Source: Priestia megaterium
Lineage (GTDB): Bacteria; Bacillota; Bacilli; Bacillales; Bacillaceae_H
Direction: 5' to 3'
Assembly (NCBI RefSeq): GCF_009497655.1
Contig: NZ_CP023317.1
Coordinates: 2,137,501 to 2,201,500, forward strand
Length of the DNA: 64,000 nt
A program made the position numbers and the translations under genes. Below the pieces are notes generated by a model, which saw nothing but the letters and a program-made list of their open reading frames with translations, was not told the origin of the DNA and searched no databases. Position 1 is the first letter of the stretch. Each line of letters opens with the position of its first letter. Positions 18,811 to 26,787 of the stretch are shown one piece after another.

Positions 18811-19570
18811 GTTAATTCAAAATGAACATATGAAATGGTTTTACAAAAGAAGTACAAAAGTCACGTTTATTACAATCGGCATCTTAACTCTTTGTATGGC
18901 TCTTTTAATGAAGAAAGTAGCAAACAGCGCAGGAACGGAAGACAACATATTGAATTTCCTGTCATTTAGTGCAGGCATGCTGATCCTCGTTCAATTTTTC
19001 GCGCTTGCTGTTGGAGGATCAATGGTTGCAAAAGAGTTTGAAGCGGGTACCATTAAGCTTCTTTTAATTCGCCCTGCTAGACGTTCAACGATTTTAACGT
19101 CCAAGTACATAACGCTCATTTTAATTAGCTTGTATTATTTGCTGAGCTATTTGCTTTTTTCGTTTGTATGGGGAGCATTGTTCTTTGGATTTGCCAGTCT
19201 AGAAGGAGATGCGCAGCTGCTTAAAAACATTACGCTTACGTATGACAGCGCGTATATGGAAACGTTTATGATGATGACGTTTGCTTTTATGCTGTCGTCT
19301 TTATTTAGAAACAGCGCGCTTGCTTCAAGTCTAGCTATTGTCGTAAGTATTGGGGCGAAAGCAGTAACTGGGATAGTATCACAGTTTGGTCTATGGTGGG
19401 GGAAATTTTTACTGTTCGCCAACACAAACTTTGTGCAGTATATGGACGGAATGAAGACGATGTTTGACGGAATGACAATTCCATTTTCAATCTTTATCTT
19501 AGTTGCACACTTTGTCTTCTTTATGGGGGTAGCATGGGTGGCGTTTTTAAAACGTGACGTAGCTAATTGA
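18803..19570 (+). CDS. ABC-2 type transporter permease
   Basis: A 255-residue membrane subunit with six predicted helices, partner of the ATPase encoded just upstream (8-bp overlap). The KEFEAGTIKLLLIRPARRSTILTSKY stretch between helices 2 and 3 is the usual ABC-2 coupling region. ATG 18803 follows GGAGGG. Together the two subunits would export an unknown compound, or confer resistance to one. Confidence 0.88.
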   Translation: MLKLIQNEHMKWFYKRSTKVTFITIGILTLCMALLMKKVANSAGTEDNILNFLSFSAGMLILVQFFALAVGGSMVAKEFEAGTIKLLLIRPARRSTILTSKYITLILISLYYLLSYLLFSFVWGALFFGFASLEGDAQLLKNITLTYDSAYMETFMMMTFAFMLSSLFRNSALASSLAIVVSIGAKAVTGIVSQFGLWWGKFLLFANTNFVQYMDGMKTMFDGMTIPFSIFILVAHFVFFMGVAWVAFLKRDVAN

Positions 19571-19610
19571 TGTGAGAATTTTCACACTATATATTTTTCT
19601 AAAATAGCAT

Positions 19611-19639
19611 TTGACAATTAAATAAAAAGAGATTACAGT
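19611..19639 (+). promoter_or_regulatory. Sigma-A promoter of the SAM-riboswitch transcript
   Basis: A perfect TTGACA at 19611-19616, a 17-bp spacer and TACAGT at 19634-19639. The predicted start of transcription lies about 25 bp before the riboswitch. Confidence 0.75.
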
Positions 19640-19670
19640 AGTGAAAGACTATTTTTAAAACAACTACAAA

Positions 19671-19779
19671 CTTCTTATCAAGAGAGACGGAGGGACTGGC
19701 CCTACGATGTCTCGGCAACTGGCTGTACGCAGTGCGGTGCCAAATCCAGCAGACGATGTTTCGTTTGGAAGATGAGAAG
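19671..19779 (+). promoter_or_regulatory. SAM-I (S-box) riboswitch
   Basis: A classic S-box leader. P1 pairs 19671-19679 with 19771-19779 over nine bases. Conserved blocks are ATCAAGAGAGACGGAGGGA, the GATGTCTCGGCAAC-like segment, GGTGCCAAATCCAGCAG and GAAGATGAGAAGG, in the usual order. SAM binding should stabilise P1 and let the downstream terminator form, shutting off the transporter gene when methionine/SAM is plentiful. Confidence 0.96.
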
Positions 19780-19802
19780 GGTAATCTTATGATACAAATA
19801 AG

Positions 19803-19839
19803 AGACCTCTTCTTATCAATAAGAAGAGGTCTTTTTTTA
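19803..19839 (+). terminator. Riboswitch-controlled terminator
   Basis: A 13-bp perfect stem (AGACCTCTTCTTA at 19803-19815 with complement at 19820-19832), a TCAA loop and a T-run. It lies between the S-box aptamer and the start codon at 19864. The CTTCTTATCA word recurs in both P1 and this stem, as expected for mutually exclusive pairing. Confidence 0.92.
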
Positions 19840-19863
19840 TTACGTAAACAAGAGGTGTTAAGA

Positions 19864-21174
19864 ATGGAACAACAAAAAGGAAACGGCTGGGCGCTGTTAC
19901 CGCTGGGCGTCTTTTTAGTCCTGTTTGTCGGATCAGGAATTATAACGGGAGATTTTTATAAGCTGCCTGTATTAGTAGCTATTATCATTGCAGCCATTGT
20001 GGCGCTGGCTATGAACCGCAAAGATTCACTTAATGTAAAAGTGGAACGATTTGCTAAAGGAGCAGGGCATCCTGATATCATTATTATGGTACTTATTTTT
20101 ATTTTAGCAGGTGCTTTTTCTCAAGTCGCTAAAGGCATGGGAGCTGTTGATTCAACGGTAAACTTAGCTCTGTCTGTTCTTCCGCAAAGCTTAGTGGTAG
20201 TCGGAATCTTTGTTATTGGCGCATTCATTTCAATTTCGATGGGAACGTCAATGGGAACAATTGCTGCATTAGGGCCTATCGCTGTAGGAATCAGTGAGCA
20301 GGCGCATGTATCCATTACATTGGCAATTGCTGCCGTTGTTGGTGGTGCAATGTTTGGAGATAATTTATCCGTAATCTCTGATACGACCATTGCAGCAGTT
20401 CGTACGCAAAAAACAAATATGTCAGATAAATTAAAAGTAAACTTTTTTATCGTACTTCCTGCAGCGATTGTTACGGTAGTTTTATTACTTGTAATGACGC
20501 TAGGCAATACGTCATCAGTAGAAATTAAAGATTTTAGCTGGTTTAAAATCTTGCCTTATGTCGGCGTACTAGTTGCTGCCATATTTGGTGCAAACGTATT
20601 AAGCATTTTAACCGGAGGAATTGTATTAGCCGGCTTGATTGGATTAGCTGACGGAAGCTACACGCTTTCTTCTCTTGCTAAAACTGTGACAGAAGGTATT
20701 GGCGGAATGTCGGAATTAATTATTTTATCTCTTTTAATTGGCGGAATGGTTGAACTCATTCGCTATAACGGCGGTATTCAGTTCTTATTGAACTTATTAA
20801 CACGACGCATTCAAACAAAAAAAGGCGGAGAATTCAGTATCGCTGGATTGGTAAGTTTAACTAATTTAGCCACGGCTAATAACACGATTTCAATTATTAC
20901 AGCAGGTCCGTTAGCGAAAGAAATCTCTGATAAGTATTCAATTGATAATCGTAAATCAGCCAGTCTGCTCGACTTGTTTTCATGCAGCGTTCAAGGGCTT
21001 ATCCCTTACGGTGCACAAATGCTTCTAGCAGCAGGATTTGCTAAAGTTTCACCAATTGAGATTATTCCATTTACATTCTATCCAATGTTAACAGCGGTTT
21101 GCGGTATCATTGCGATTGTAATTGGCTTTCCTCGTTTAAATAAAAAATCAAAATCATCTAAAGAAGCTGCGTAA
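19864..21174 (+). CDS. NhaC-family transporter, probable methionine transporter (MetT-like)
   Basis: A 436-residue membrane protein with about eleven helices in the NhaC Na+/H+ antiporter superfamily (GTSMGTIAALGPIA and GGAMFGDNLSVISDTT are typical). It sits directly behind a SAM-I riboswitch. S-box-controlled members of this superfamily have been proposed by comparative genomics as methionine transporters (MetT), so methionine uptake is the best guess rather than sodium export. GAGGTG precedes ATG 19864. Function is inferred from regulation, not shown by sequence alone. Confidence 0.85.
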   Translation: MEQQKGNGWALLPLGVFLVLFVGSGIITGDFYKLPVLVAIIIAAIVALAMNRKDSLNVKVERFAKGAGHPDIIIMVLIFILAGAFSQVAKGMGAVDSTVNLALSVLPQSLVVVGIFVIGAFISISMGTSMGTIAALGPIAVGISEQAHVSITLAIAAVVGGAMFGDNLSVISDTTIAAVRTQKTNMSDKLKVNFFIVLPAAIVTVVLLLVMTLGNTSSVEIKDFSWFKILPYVGVLVAAIFGANVLSILTGGIVLAGLIGLADGSYTLSSLAKTVTEGIGGMSELIILSLLIGGMVELIRYNGGIQFLLNLLTRRIQTKKGGEFSIAGLVSLTNLATANNTISIITAGPLAKEISDKYSIDNRKSASLLDLFSCSVQGLIPYGAQMLLAAGFAKVSPIEIIPFTFYPMLTAVCGIIAIVIGFPRLNKKSKSSKEAA

Positions 21175-21178
21175 TATC

Positions 21179-21215
21179 AAACCCTTAAAAAGAACATTCT
21201 TTTTAAGGGTTTTTT
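21179..21215. terminator. Terminator after the MetT-like gene
   Basis: 16-bp perfect arms (21179-21194 and 21197-21212) and a T-run. It also touches the stop codon of the small minus-strand frame that follows, so it can work in both directions. Confidence 0.9.
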
Positions 21216-21342
21216 ACTGTTTGAAAAAATCAGTCGGCTTTTTTTCATCTAGCTCCTTCCAAAGTGTCTCATTTTGTTTAAGTGCATAAGCCGCTCCTCC
21301 GATTTCAATTCCGCATAATAAAATGAATAATAAAATACCCAT
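21214..21342 (-). CDS. 42-residue small membrane protein
   Basis: A minus-strand frame with AAGGAGG seven bases before ATG 21342. It encodes an N-terminal hydrophobic helix (MGILLFILLCGIEIGGAAYA) and a charged tail ending KKPTDFFKQ. The ribosome site is near-consensus and the 3' end coincides with a terminator, which supports a real gene. No function is recognised. Confidence 0.65.
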   Translation of the reverse strand: MGILLFILLCGIEIGGAAYALKQNETLWKELDEKKPTDFFKQ

Positions 21343-21411
21343 GATATGACCTCCTTATATAAGTGAATAAAAACATGATTGTAACGGGTTTAGCTTATTG
21401 CTGTTTCACTT

Positions 21412-21443
21412 TATAATGAGAATAAAGTATGAAACGCGTTTCA
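21412..21443 (+). promoter_or_regulatory. Promoter -10 element and LacI-type operator
   Basis: A TATAAT at 21412-21417 is followed by a perfect 14-bp palindrome, TGAAACGCGTTTCA, at 21430-21443. The central CG is typical of LacI/CcpA-family operators. The palindrome lies just after the expected transcription start of the LacI-type gene that begins at 21467, so autorepression is likely. The -35 hexamer is poor. Confidence 0.75.
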
Positions 21444-21466
21444 GCGCAAGAGAAAAAGGTGAAAAC

Positions 21467-22426
21467 ATGACAAATATCCGAGATATCGCAAAAAAAGCTG
21501 GTGTATCTGTTTCGACCGTGTCACGGGTTTTAAATCATCATCCGTATGTAAAAGAAGAAAAGCGCCGTCTGGTAGAAGAAGTAATTCAAGAACTTAATTA
21601 CGAACAAAACATTAATGCCGTTCACTTATCAAAAGGGAAAACAAATATGATTGCTGTCGTCTTGCCTTTTATTAATCATCCTTATTTCAGTCTGCTTTTA
21701 GAAGGAGTGGCCTCTCAAGCGTTAGAAAAGCAGTATCAGCTTGTTATTTGTCAGACGAACTATGATGTAAAAAAAGAAGAAGAAGCGCTTCATATGCTAA
21801 AAACAAAGCAGGTTGATGGAGTGATTATTTGTTCTAGAGCAGGCAGCTGGAGCACGATTGAATATTATCAGCAGTACGGGCCGATAGCCGTGTGCGAAAA
21901 CGTACAAAATCGTTCTATTCGCTCCGTATACGTTGATCATTATGCAGCTTTTAAGAAAGCGCTCATGTATTTAAAAGAAAAAGGATATACGGATATTGGC
22001 TACTGTATTGGAAGAATGACGGGTACAAATAGTCAACAGAGGCAGCAAGCATACAAAGAATATGTAGAAAGAATAAATGAGCCTTATCATCCGGAATGGG
22101 TGTTTCAAGGCTGTTTGAACGTGACAGATGGTGAAAAAGTGGTGAAAAAATTGGTGCAGATGAAAAATCGGCCTCAGGCGCTTTTAGTAACAAACGATCA
22201 AGTCGCTATTGGTATAAAAGCTCAGTGCGAACAAGCGGGTATATCAGTTCCAGGCGATTTAGCTATTATTGGTTTTGATAATCATCCGCTTTCTTCTTAT
22301 TTACAAATCACAACGATCGAACTTCCTCTCAAAGAAATGGGCGAAACGCTTTTTAAACTAGTTAGGAGCAAGGATCCTCAAAAAATTGAGCTTCCTTTTC
22401 GGTTTATTGAGCGTAAAAGCGTATAA
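21467..22426 (+). CDS. LacI/GalR-family transcriptional regulator
   Basis: A 319-residue repressor. The N-terminal helix-turn-helix reads NIRDIAKKAGVSVSTVSRVLN (residues 3-23), with a hinge near residue 50 and a periplasmic-binding-protein-like effector domain over about 60-315. It resembles Bacillus DegA-type regulators. AAAAGGTG precedes ATG 21467; upstream open frame to 21398 is not needed. It is monocistronic with a likely operator over its own promoter. No sugar operon is adjacent, so the effector and other targets are unknown. Confidence 0.9.
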   Translation: MTNIRDIAKKAGVSVSTVSRVLNHHPYVKEEKRRLVEEVIQELNYEQNINAVHLSKGKTNMIAVVLPFINHPYFSLLLEGVASQALEKQYQLVICQTNYDVKKEEEALHMLKTKQVDGVIICSRAGSWSTIEYYQQYGPIAVCENVQNRSIRSVYVDHYAAFKKALMYLKEKGYTDIGYCIGRMTGTNSQQRQQAYKEYVERINEPYHPEWVFQGCLNVTDGEKVVKKLVQMKNRPQALLVTNDQVAIGIKAQCEQAGISVPGDLAIIGFDNHPLSSYLQITTIELPLKEMGETLFKLVRSKDPQKIELPFRFIERKSV

Positions 22427-22517
22427 ATTCTTGATGATCTCACCACGTGTTTTTATCGGATAAAATGAGTAAAAGCGGACATCATACGAGTAAAGAAAGA
22501 AGAAAAGGATGATGATC

Positions 22518-22760
22518 GTGGAGAAAAAAGAATATCAAGTAGGAGATCAAGTATTTGTTATTTACCGAAATCCTCATACGGCAAACGTTGCCAATATTAA
22601 TCAAGCTGAAATTGTTGAACATCCTGAAAATAAAGGTGAAAAAGCGTTGTTTCTGCATGAGTCTTATCATTTGTTAGCTGAAGATGATGCTGTGTATTCA
22701 ACGTATGAAGAAGCAGAGAACATGTATAACAAGATATTTGATTATGAACAATATGATTGA
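22518..22760 (+). CDS. splA: SplA, regulator of spore photoproduct lyase
   Basis: An 80-residue protein matching Bacillus SplA (79 residues), with QVGDQVFVIYRNPHTANVANI and ALFLHESYHLLAEDDAVY. SplA is a TRAP-like negative regulator of the splAB operon. GTG 22518 is preferred over ATG 22509/22512 because AAAAGG lies nine bases before it and it gives the normal length. splB follows 109 bp downstream, with a hairpin in between, so attenuation between the two genes is possible. A CATACGA word at 22483-22489 resembles a sigma-G -10, but no -35 is properly spaced. Confidence 0.85.
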   Translation: MEKKEYQVGDQVFVIYRNPHTANVANINQAEIVEHPENKGEKALFLHESYHLLAEDDAVYSTYEEAENMYNKIFDYEQYD

Positions 22761-22762
22761 CG

Positions 22763-22792
22763 AAAGGCTCTCTTAAATAGAGAGTCTTTTTT
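22763..22792 (+). terminator. Hairpin with T-run between splA and splB
   Basis: A 10-bp stem with one G-U pair (AAGGCTCTCT against AGAGAGTCTT), then TTTT. It lies inside the expected splAB transcription unit, so it may be a partial terminator or the target of SplA-mediated attenuation. Confidence 0.7.
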
Positions 22793-22869
22793 GATGTGGA
22801 AAATAATTACCATGGATAGAGTCTTTTTATTTTTCAAACGCTATTAGTATTAGAAAAAAGGAAGTGTAC

Positions 22870-23901
22870 ATGATGATAAAACCTTTTGTACCTCAATTAG
22901 TATACATTGAGCCAGGGGCAATGGAGTACCCGCTTGGTGTTCAATTAAAAGAAAAATTTGAGAAGATGGGAATTGAAATTCGTCAAACAACTTCTCATAA
23001 TCAAGTGCGTAATATACCGGGAAAGAATGATTTGCAAAAATACCGCAATGCCAAGTCTACTTTAGTAGTTGGTGTGCGTAAAACCTTGAAATTTGATACA
23101 TCTAAACCGTCAGCTGAATATGCAATACCTTTTGCAACAGGGTGTATGGGGCACTGTCACTATTGTTATTTGCAGACAACAATGGGAAGCAAACCGTATA
23201 TTCGCACGTACGTGAATGTTGAAGAAATATTAGGTCAAGCAGAGCAATATATGCAGGAAAGAGCCCCTCAAATAACGCGATTTGAAGCGGCTTGTACATC
23301 TGATATCGTAGGAATTGATCATTTAACACATTCATTAAAGCGCGCGATTGAATATTTTGGAGAAAGTGAACTAGGTCAACTGCGTTTTGTGACTAAATTT
23401 CATCACGTGGATCATTTATTGGATGCTAAACATAATGGTCGCACGCGCTTTCGCTTTAGCATAAACGCAGATTATGTTATAAAAAACTTTGAACCTGGTA
23501 CATCTCCTCTTGATTACAGGATTGAAGCTGCTAATAAAGTTGCAAAAGCCGGATATCCACTTGGCTTTATTGTGGCGCCTATTTACATCCATGAAGGTTG
23601 GCAAGAGGGATACCGTCAGCTGTTTGAAAAGCTTGATGCTTCTATACCTGAAGAGTCAAGAGATGATATTACATTTGAAATGATTCAGCATCGCTTTACC
23701 AAGCCGGCCAAACGAGTGATTGAGAAAAACTATCCGAAAACAAAGCTTGAGATGAATGAAGAAGAGCGCCGCTACAAATGGGGGCGTTACGGGATTGGAA
23801 AGTATGTATACGCAAAAGATGAAGAACAAGAATTGAGAGAGACGTTGGAATATTACATTGATCAGTATTTTCCAAATGCGAAAATCGAGTATTTTACGTA
23901 A
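22870..23901 (+). CDS. splB: Spore photoproduct lyase SplB
   Basis: A 343-residue radical-SAM DNA repair enzyme that reverses the 5-thyminyl-5,6-dihydrothymine dimer during spore germination. The 4Fe-4S cluster cysteines are Cys92, Cys96 and Cys99 (CMGHCHYC), and the hydrogen-donor Cys142 lies in AACTSDIVG. Each is one residue beyond the Bacillus subtilis numbering. ATG 22870 is chosen over GTG 22864 from the spacing to AAAAGG. Normally expressed in the forespore together with splA. Confidence 0.96.
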   Translation: MMIKPFVPQLVYIEPGAMEYPLGVQLKEKFEKMGIEIRQTTSHNQVRNIPGKNDLQKYRNAKSTLVVGVRKTLKFDTSKPSAEYAIPFATGCMGHCHYCYLQTTMGSKPYIRTYVNVEEILGQAEQYMQERAPQITRFEAACTSDIVGIDHLTHSLKRAIEYFGESELGQLRFVTKFHHVDHLLDAKHNGRTRFRFSINADYVIKNFEPGTSPLDYRIEAANKVAKAGYPLGFIVAPIYIHEGWQEGYRQLFEKLDASIPEESRDDITFEMIQHRFTKPAKRVIEKNYPKTKLEMNEEERRYKWGRYGIGKYVYAKDEEQELRETLEYYIDQYFPNAKIEYFT

Positions 23902-24052
23902 TTATTCTACAGTAATTGAAAAGTTATTTTGACATCTTAGTCGAGATAGCTTTTCAATTTTTAATGTGAAAAATAAATTGGTTGCTAATAAGCTGAAAAA
24001 AGAGGTTATTTGTATCTCTTGTCGTATTACATACATAAGGGAGGTGACTGAG

Positions 24053-24496
24053 ATGTTAAAAAATGAAGAGTTTGCGCTAACAAAAGAATTAACAAAAGAA
24101 CAGCAAGAAGCTGCACGAAATTTTATTCAAGTGTTGTTCCAAGAAGATTTATCTGAATTTTGGAACATATTATGTGATATCGATAAGTCTCGTATTTACG
24201 GCTTGTATGAAGCAAACCACTATTACGATTCGGATGTTGAACTACATGGATTTGTACAAGAAATTAGAGATAATGTAAGAGCGGTTTATGCGCCTCTTCA
24301 AGGGCAAGGAGGTATTTCGACGAAGGTTCGATATACAAACGAAGGAAAGATGTATGTATACATATTAGGAAGTGGCGAAAACCCTAAGGTATATCCTGTT
24401 GGATTAATGCCTGAGACCTACATTGAAGAAGAACGTTTTTCTCAGCGTCTTCAAATTAGCATTTATAACGATGAGTTTCGAAACGTTGCGCTGTAA
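24053..24496 (+). CDS. Conserved hypothetical protein, 147 residues
   Basis: A soluble, acidic protein with no signal peptide or membrane helix and no motif I recognise. AAGGGAGGTGACTGAG before ATG 24053 is a very strong ribosome site; the open frame from 23966 lacks one. Segments such as ELTKEQQEAARNFIQVLFQED and MYVYILGSGENPKVYPV suggest an alpha/beta fold. Located between splB and a second small unknown gene. Confidence 0.75.
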   Translation: MLKNEEFALTKELTKEQQEAARNFIQVLFQEDLSEFWNILCDIDKSRIYGLYEANHYYDSDVELHGFVQEIRDNVRAVYAPLQGQGGISTKVRYTNEGKMYVYILGSGENPKVYPVGLMPETYIEEERFSQRLQISIYNDEFRNVAL

Positions 24497-24597
24497 ATTA
24501 TATATAAATGGAAAAATAAAGAATAATAAAATTAATTTGTTAAAATAGCAATATTTGGGGTATGTAATAGGTATAACACTAAAAAGGGGTGAAAGAA

Positions 24598-24834
24598 ATG
24601 CATTATTATCGTATTTCAGAGGGAGACCATGAAGAGTATTGTGAAACGATTCTGCTTCATGAAAAGAAGTTTTGCAAAGAAACATTTCAATCTATGGTGC
24701 GAGAAGCAATGAACAATAAGCCAGGTAAAATTGACCGTGTGGATATTGTTAAATATTTAATTGGTCATCATAGCTTTCAAGTAGCCCATATCGAAGCGGG
24801 ATTTCACAGTACATACAGCGAGAAAGTGACATAA
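24598..24834 (+). CDS. Small hypothetical protein, 78 residues
   Basis: A 78-residue soluble protein rich in His, Glu and Tyr (starts MHYYRISEGDHEEYCETI). AAAAAGGGGTG lies just before ATG 24598. Function unknown. It has no membrane segment or known domain. A His/Cys-containing metal-binding role is possible but unsupported. Confidence 0.7.
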   Translation: MHYYRISEGDHEEYCETILLHEKKFCKETFQSMVREAMNNKPGKIDRVDIVKYLIGHHSFQVAHIEAGFHSTYSEKVT

Positions 24835-25007
24835 AAAATGCAGCACATCCTATACAACGAACTTTTCTTTTGAAAAGGGCGCTGTATTTTTTTTTGCTAA
24901 AAATAGAATGTTTTTAAGTGATATTCCTTTTAATGGTATAATAGTTAAGTGCTGTAAGGTATACATATAAAAATCACAAATACTTTAAAGAGGAAGGGTG
25001 AGGAAAT

Positions 25008-26660
25008 ATGGAAAACGAAAGAATAGAAGAGCTTGAACGAAAAATAAGCAGTTTAGAAGAAGACGTAGCCAAGCTAAAGTCGCTTGTATATAAAACAAAT
25101 TCTCCAAGACCAGCAGTTCACGCTCCTCCCAAGCTGCGCCAGGAGACGACTAAACGTCCTGCTCAAACAGCAGCTAAAAGCTCACAGGCAATAGAAGAGC
25201 CTGTTGATTGGGAAAAAGTCCTTTTTCAAACATGGCTGCCGAGAATTTTTATTTTCGTATTTATTATTGGCGTGCTATGGGGATTTAAAGCAGCCTCTGA
25301 CTATGGATTAATGAATGAAAAAGCAAAAGTTGTTCTCGGTTTCGTTGTTTCGATAGGTTTTGCTGTGACAGGTCATTTTCAAATCAAAAAGGGTAGGCTG
25401 GTGCTCGGGCAAGTACTTGTAGGAGGAGCTATTCCTATTCTCATGTTAACGACGTTTGCGATGCATAGCCTATATCATTTAGCAGGACCAACGCTTGCTT
25501 TTATGCTAAATGCGAGTTGGATCATCTTAGGAATTGCAGCAACAGTCTTTTATCGTTCACAGGCATTAGGGATTATTAGCGCGGTTGGAGGCGTACTAGT
25601 TCCTTTTCTTATTGAAAGTAATTCGCCTAATGCTCTGGTTTTCATTGGCTATGAAACGCTTCTGTATATTGCCTTTTTATATGTGGCAATCAAACAAAAA
25701 TATTCAATTTTATATGTTCTTTCCGCGGTACTATTAAATCTTACGCTACTCATTTATTACTCGTTTGTTGGTGATAATGGTGTAAAAGCGTTATTAGGTA
25801 TGGCGATTCTGATTCAGCATTTATGCTTAATTTCTAGCTTTTTTCTATCACAATCCGTACTCCAAGTATATGCGTTTACCCTTCTATCGAGTTTAGCAGT
25901 TACGTACGGCTGGCTGCTTGCCGTTTTTGACGATGGCACGACCACCATGGTGCTGCTTGCGCTAGTTATTATTTACGCATTAGGTGTTTACACAGTAAGA
26001 AGTTCTAAAGAGAAATTTGAATTTTTTATTACCTATTTAATTGTTGCAGTAGCGTTTTTTATTCATCAGCTCGTCGATTTAAGAGAAGGAGTCATTTTAT
26101 ATGTGATTCAAGGACTTGCTGTTTACTATATCGCCATGACGTATAAAAATCTACTTCATCAACTGTTTTCTTATACGATTTATATACTGAGTGCCACGTA
26201 TATCTTAGTTACGCCAATCGAACAAGTGCTGTCTCTTCCGACATTAAATTGGGTTGTTATGTTAGCTTCTATTCTAGTATTTGTATGGATCAGTATTCAA
26301 AAAACAGAAAAAGATGAGCACGATACGTTCAAAATTGGAGGAAGTATTGTTTTTTCTATTCTTTCTTTAATTTTTGTAACGGAAGTGACGGTCGCTGGAA
26401 CCACTGATCTTTCCGCTAATACACAAACGCTTATTATGACGGCTGTTTGGTTATGCTTGTCCATTGCTGCATTCGTAATAGGATCACTTCGAAATTTTAA
26501 AACAGCAACATATGTCGGCGTGGGCATTTTGTTCTTAACACTTTTTAAACTCGTTTTATATGATTTACCTTTTATCCCAATGGCTATACGAGCCTTGTTA
26601 TTTATCGTTTTAGGAGCTATCGGTTTAATTATCTCGCGACTATTTTATAAAAAGAAGTAG
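25008..26660 (+). CDS. DUF2339 polytopic membrane protein
   Basis: A 550-residue protein. The N-terminal coiled-coil (about 1-30, IEELERKISSLEEDVAKLKSL) is followed by a Pro/Ala/Gln linker, then about sixteen membrane helices from residue 78 to the end. WEKVLFQTWLPRIF followed by GVLWGFKAASDYGLMNEKAKV is typical of DUF2339 proteins, whose function is unknown. A TATAAT at 24937-24942 may be the -10 element, and GAGGAAGGGTG is the ribosome site. Monocistronic with its own terminator. Confidence 0.88.
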   Translation: MENERIEELERKISSLEEDVAKLKSLVYKTNSPRPAVHAPPKLRQETTKRPAQTAAKSSQAIEEPVDWEKVLFQTWLPRIFIFVFIIGVLWGFKAASDYGLMNEKAKVVLGFVVSIGFAVTGHFQIKKGRLVLGQVLVGGAIPILMLTTFAMHSLYHLAGPTLAFMLNASWIILGIAATVFYRSQALGIISAVGGVLVPFLIESNSPNALVFIGYETLLYIAFLYVAIKQKYSILYVLSAVLLNLTLLIYYSFVGDNGVKALLGMAILIQHLCLISSFFLSQSVLQVYAFTLLSSLAVTYGWLLAVFDDGTTTMVLLALVIIYALGVYTVRSSKEKFEFFITYLIVAVAFFIHQLVDLREGVILYVIQGLAVYYIAMTYKNLLHQLFSYTIYILSATYILVTPIEQVLSLPTLNWVVMLASILVFVWISIQKTEKDEHDTFKIGGSIVFSILSLIFVTEVTVAGTTDLSANTQTLIMTAVWLCLSIAAFVIGSLRNFKTATYVGVGILFLTLFKLVLYDLPFIPMAIRALLFIVLGAIGLIISRLFYKKK

Positions 26661-26664
26661 CTAG

Positions 26665-26700
26665 AAGATGAAGAGAAATTCTTCATCTTTATTTATTATA
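26665..26700 (+). terminator. Terminator after the DUF2339 gene
   Basis: A 10-bp perfect stem (AAGATGAAGA, 5-nt loop, complement) and a T-rich tail. Confidence 0.8.
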
Positions 26701-26787
26701 ATATGATTATGTAAACTTAATCTTGAAGTCGTACAAAAAGTATACAATCATGTATAATGGAACAAGTGAATTGGAGGTATACATAAA

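Noticed and set aside
22441-22500. Sigma-G promoter for splA
   Set aside because: CATACGA is a fair -10, but the nearest GGATA -35-like word is at a 20-bp spacing and TGAGTA is only 11 bp away. Not good enough to call.
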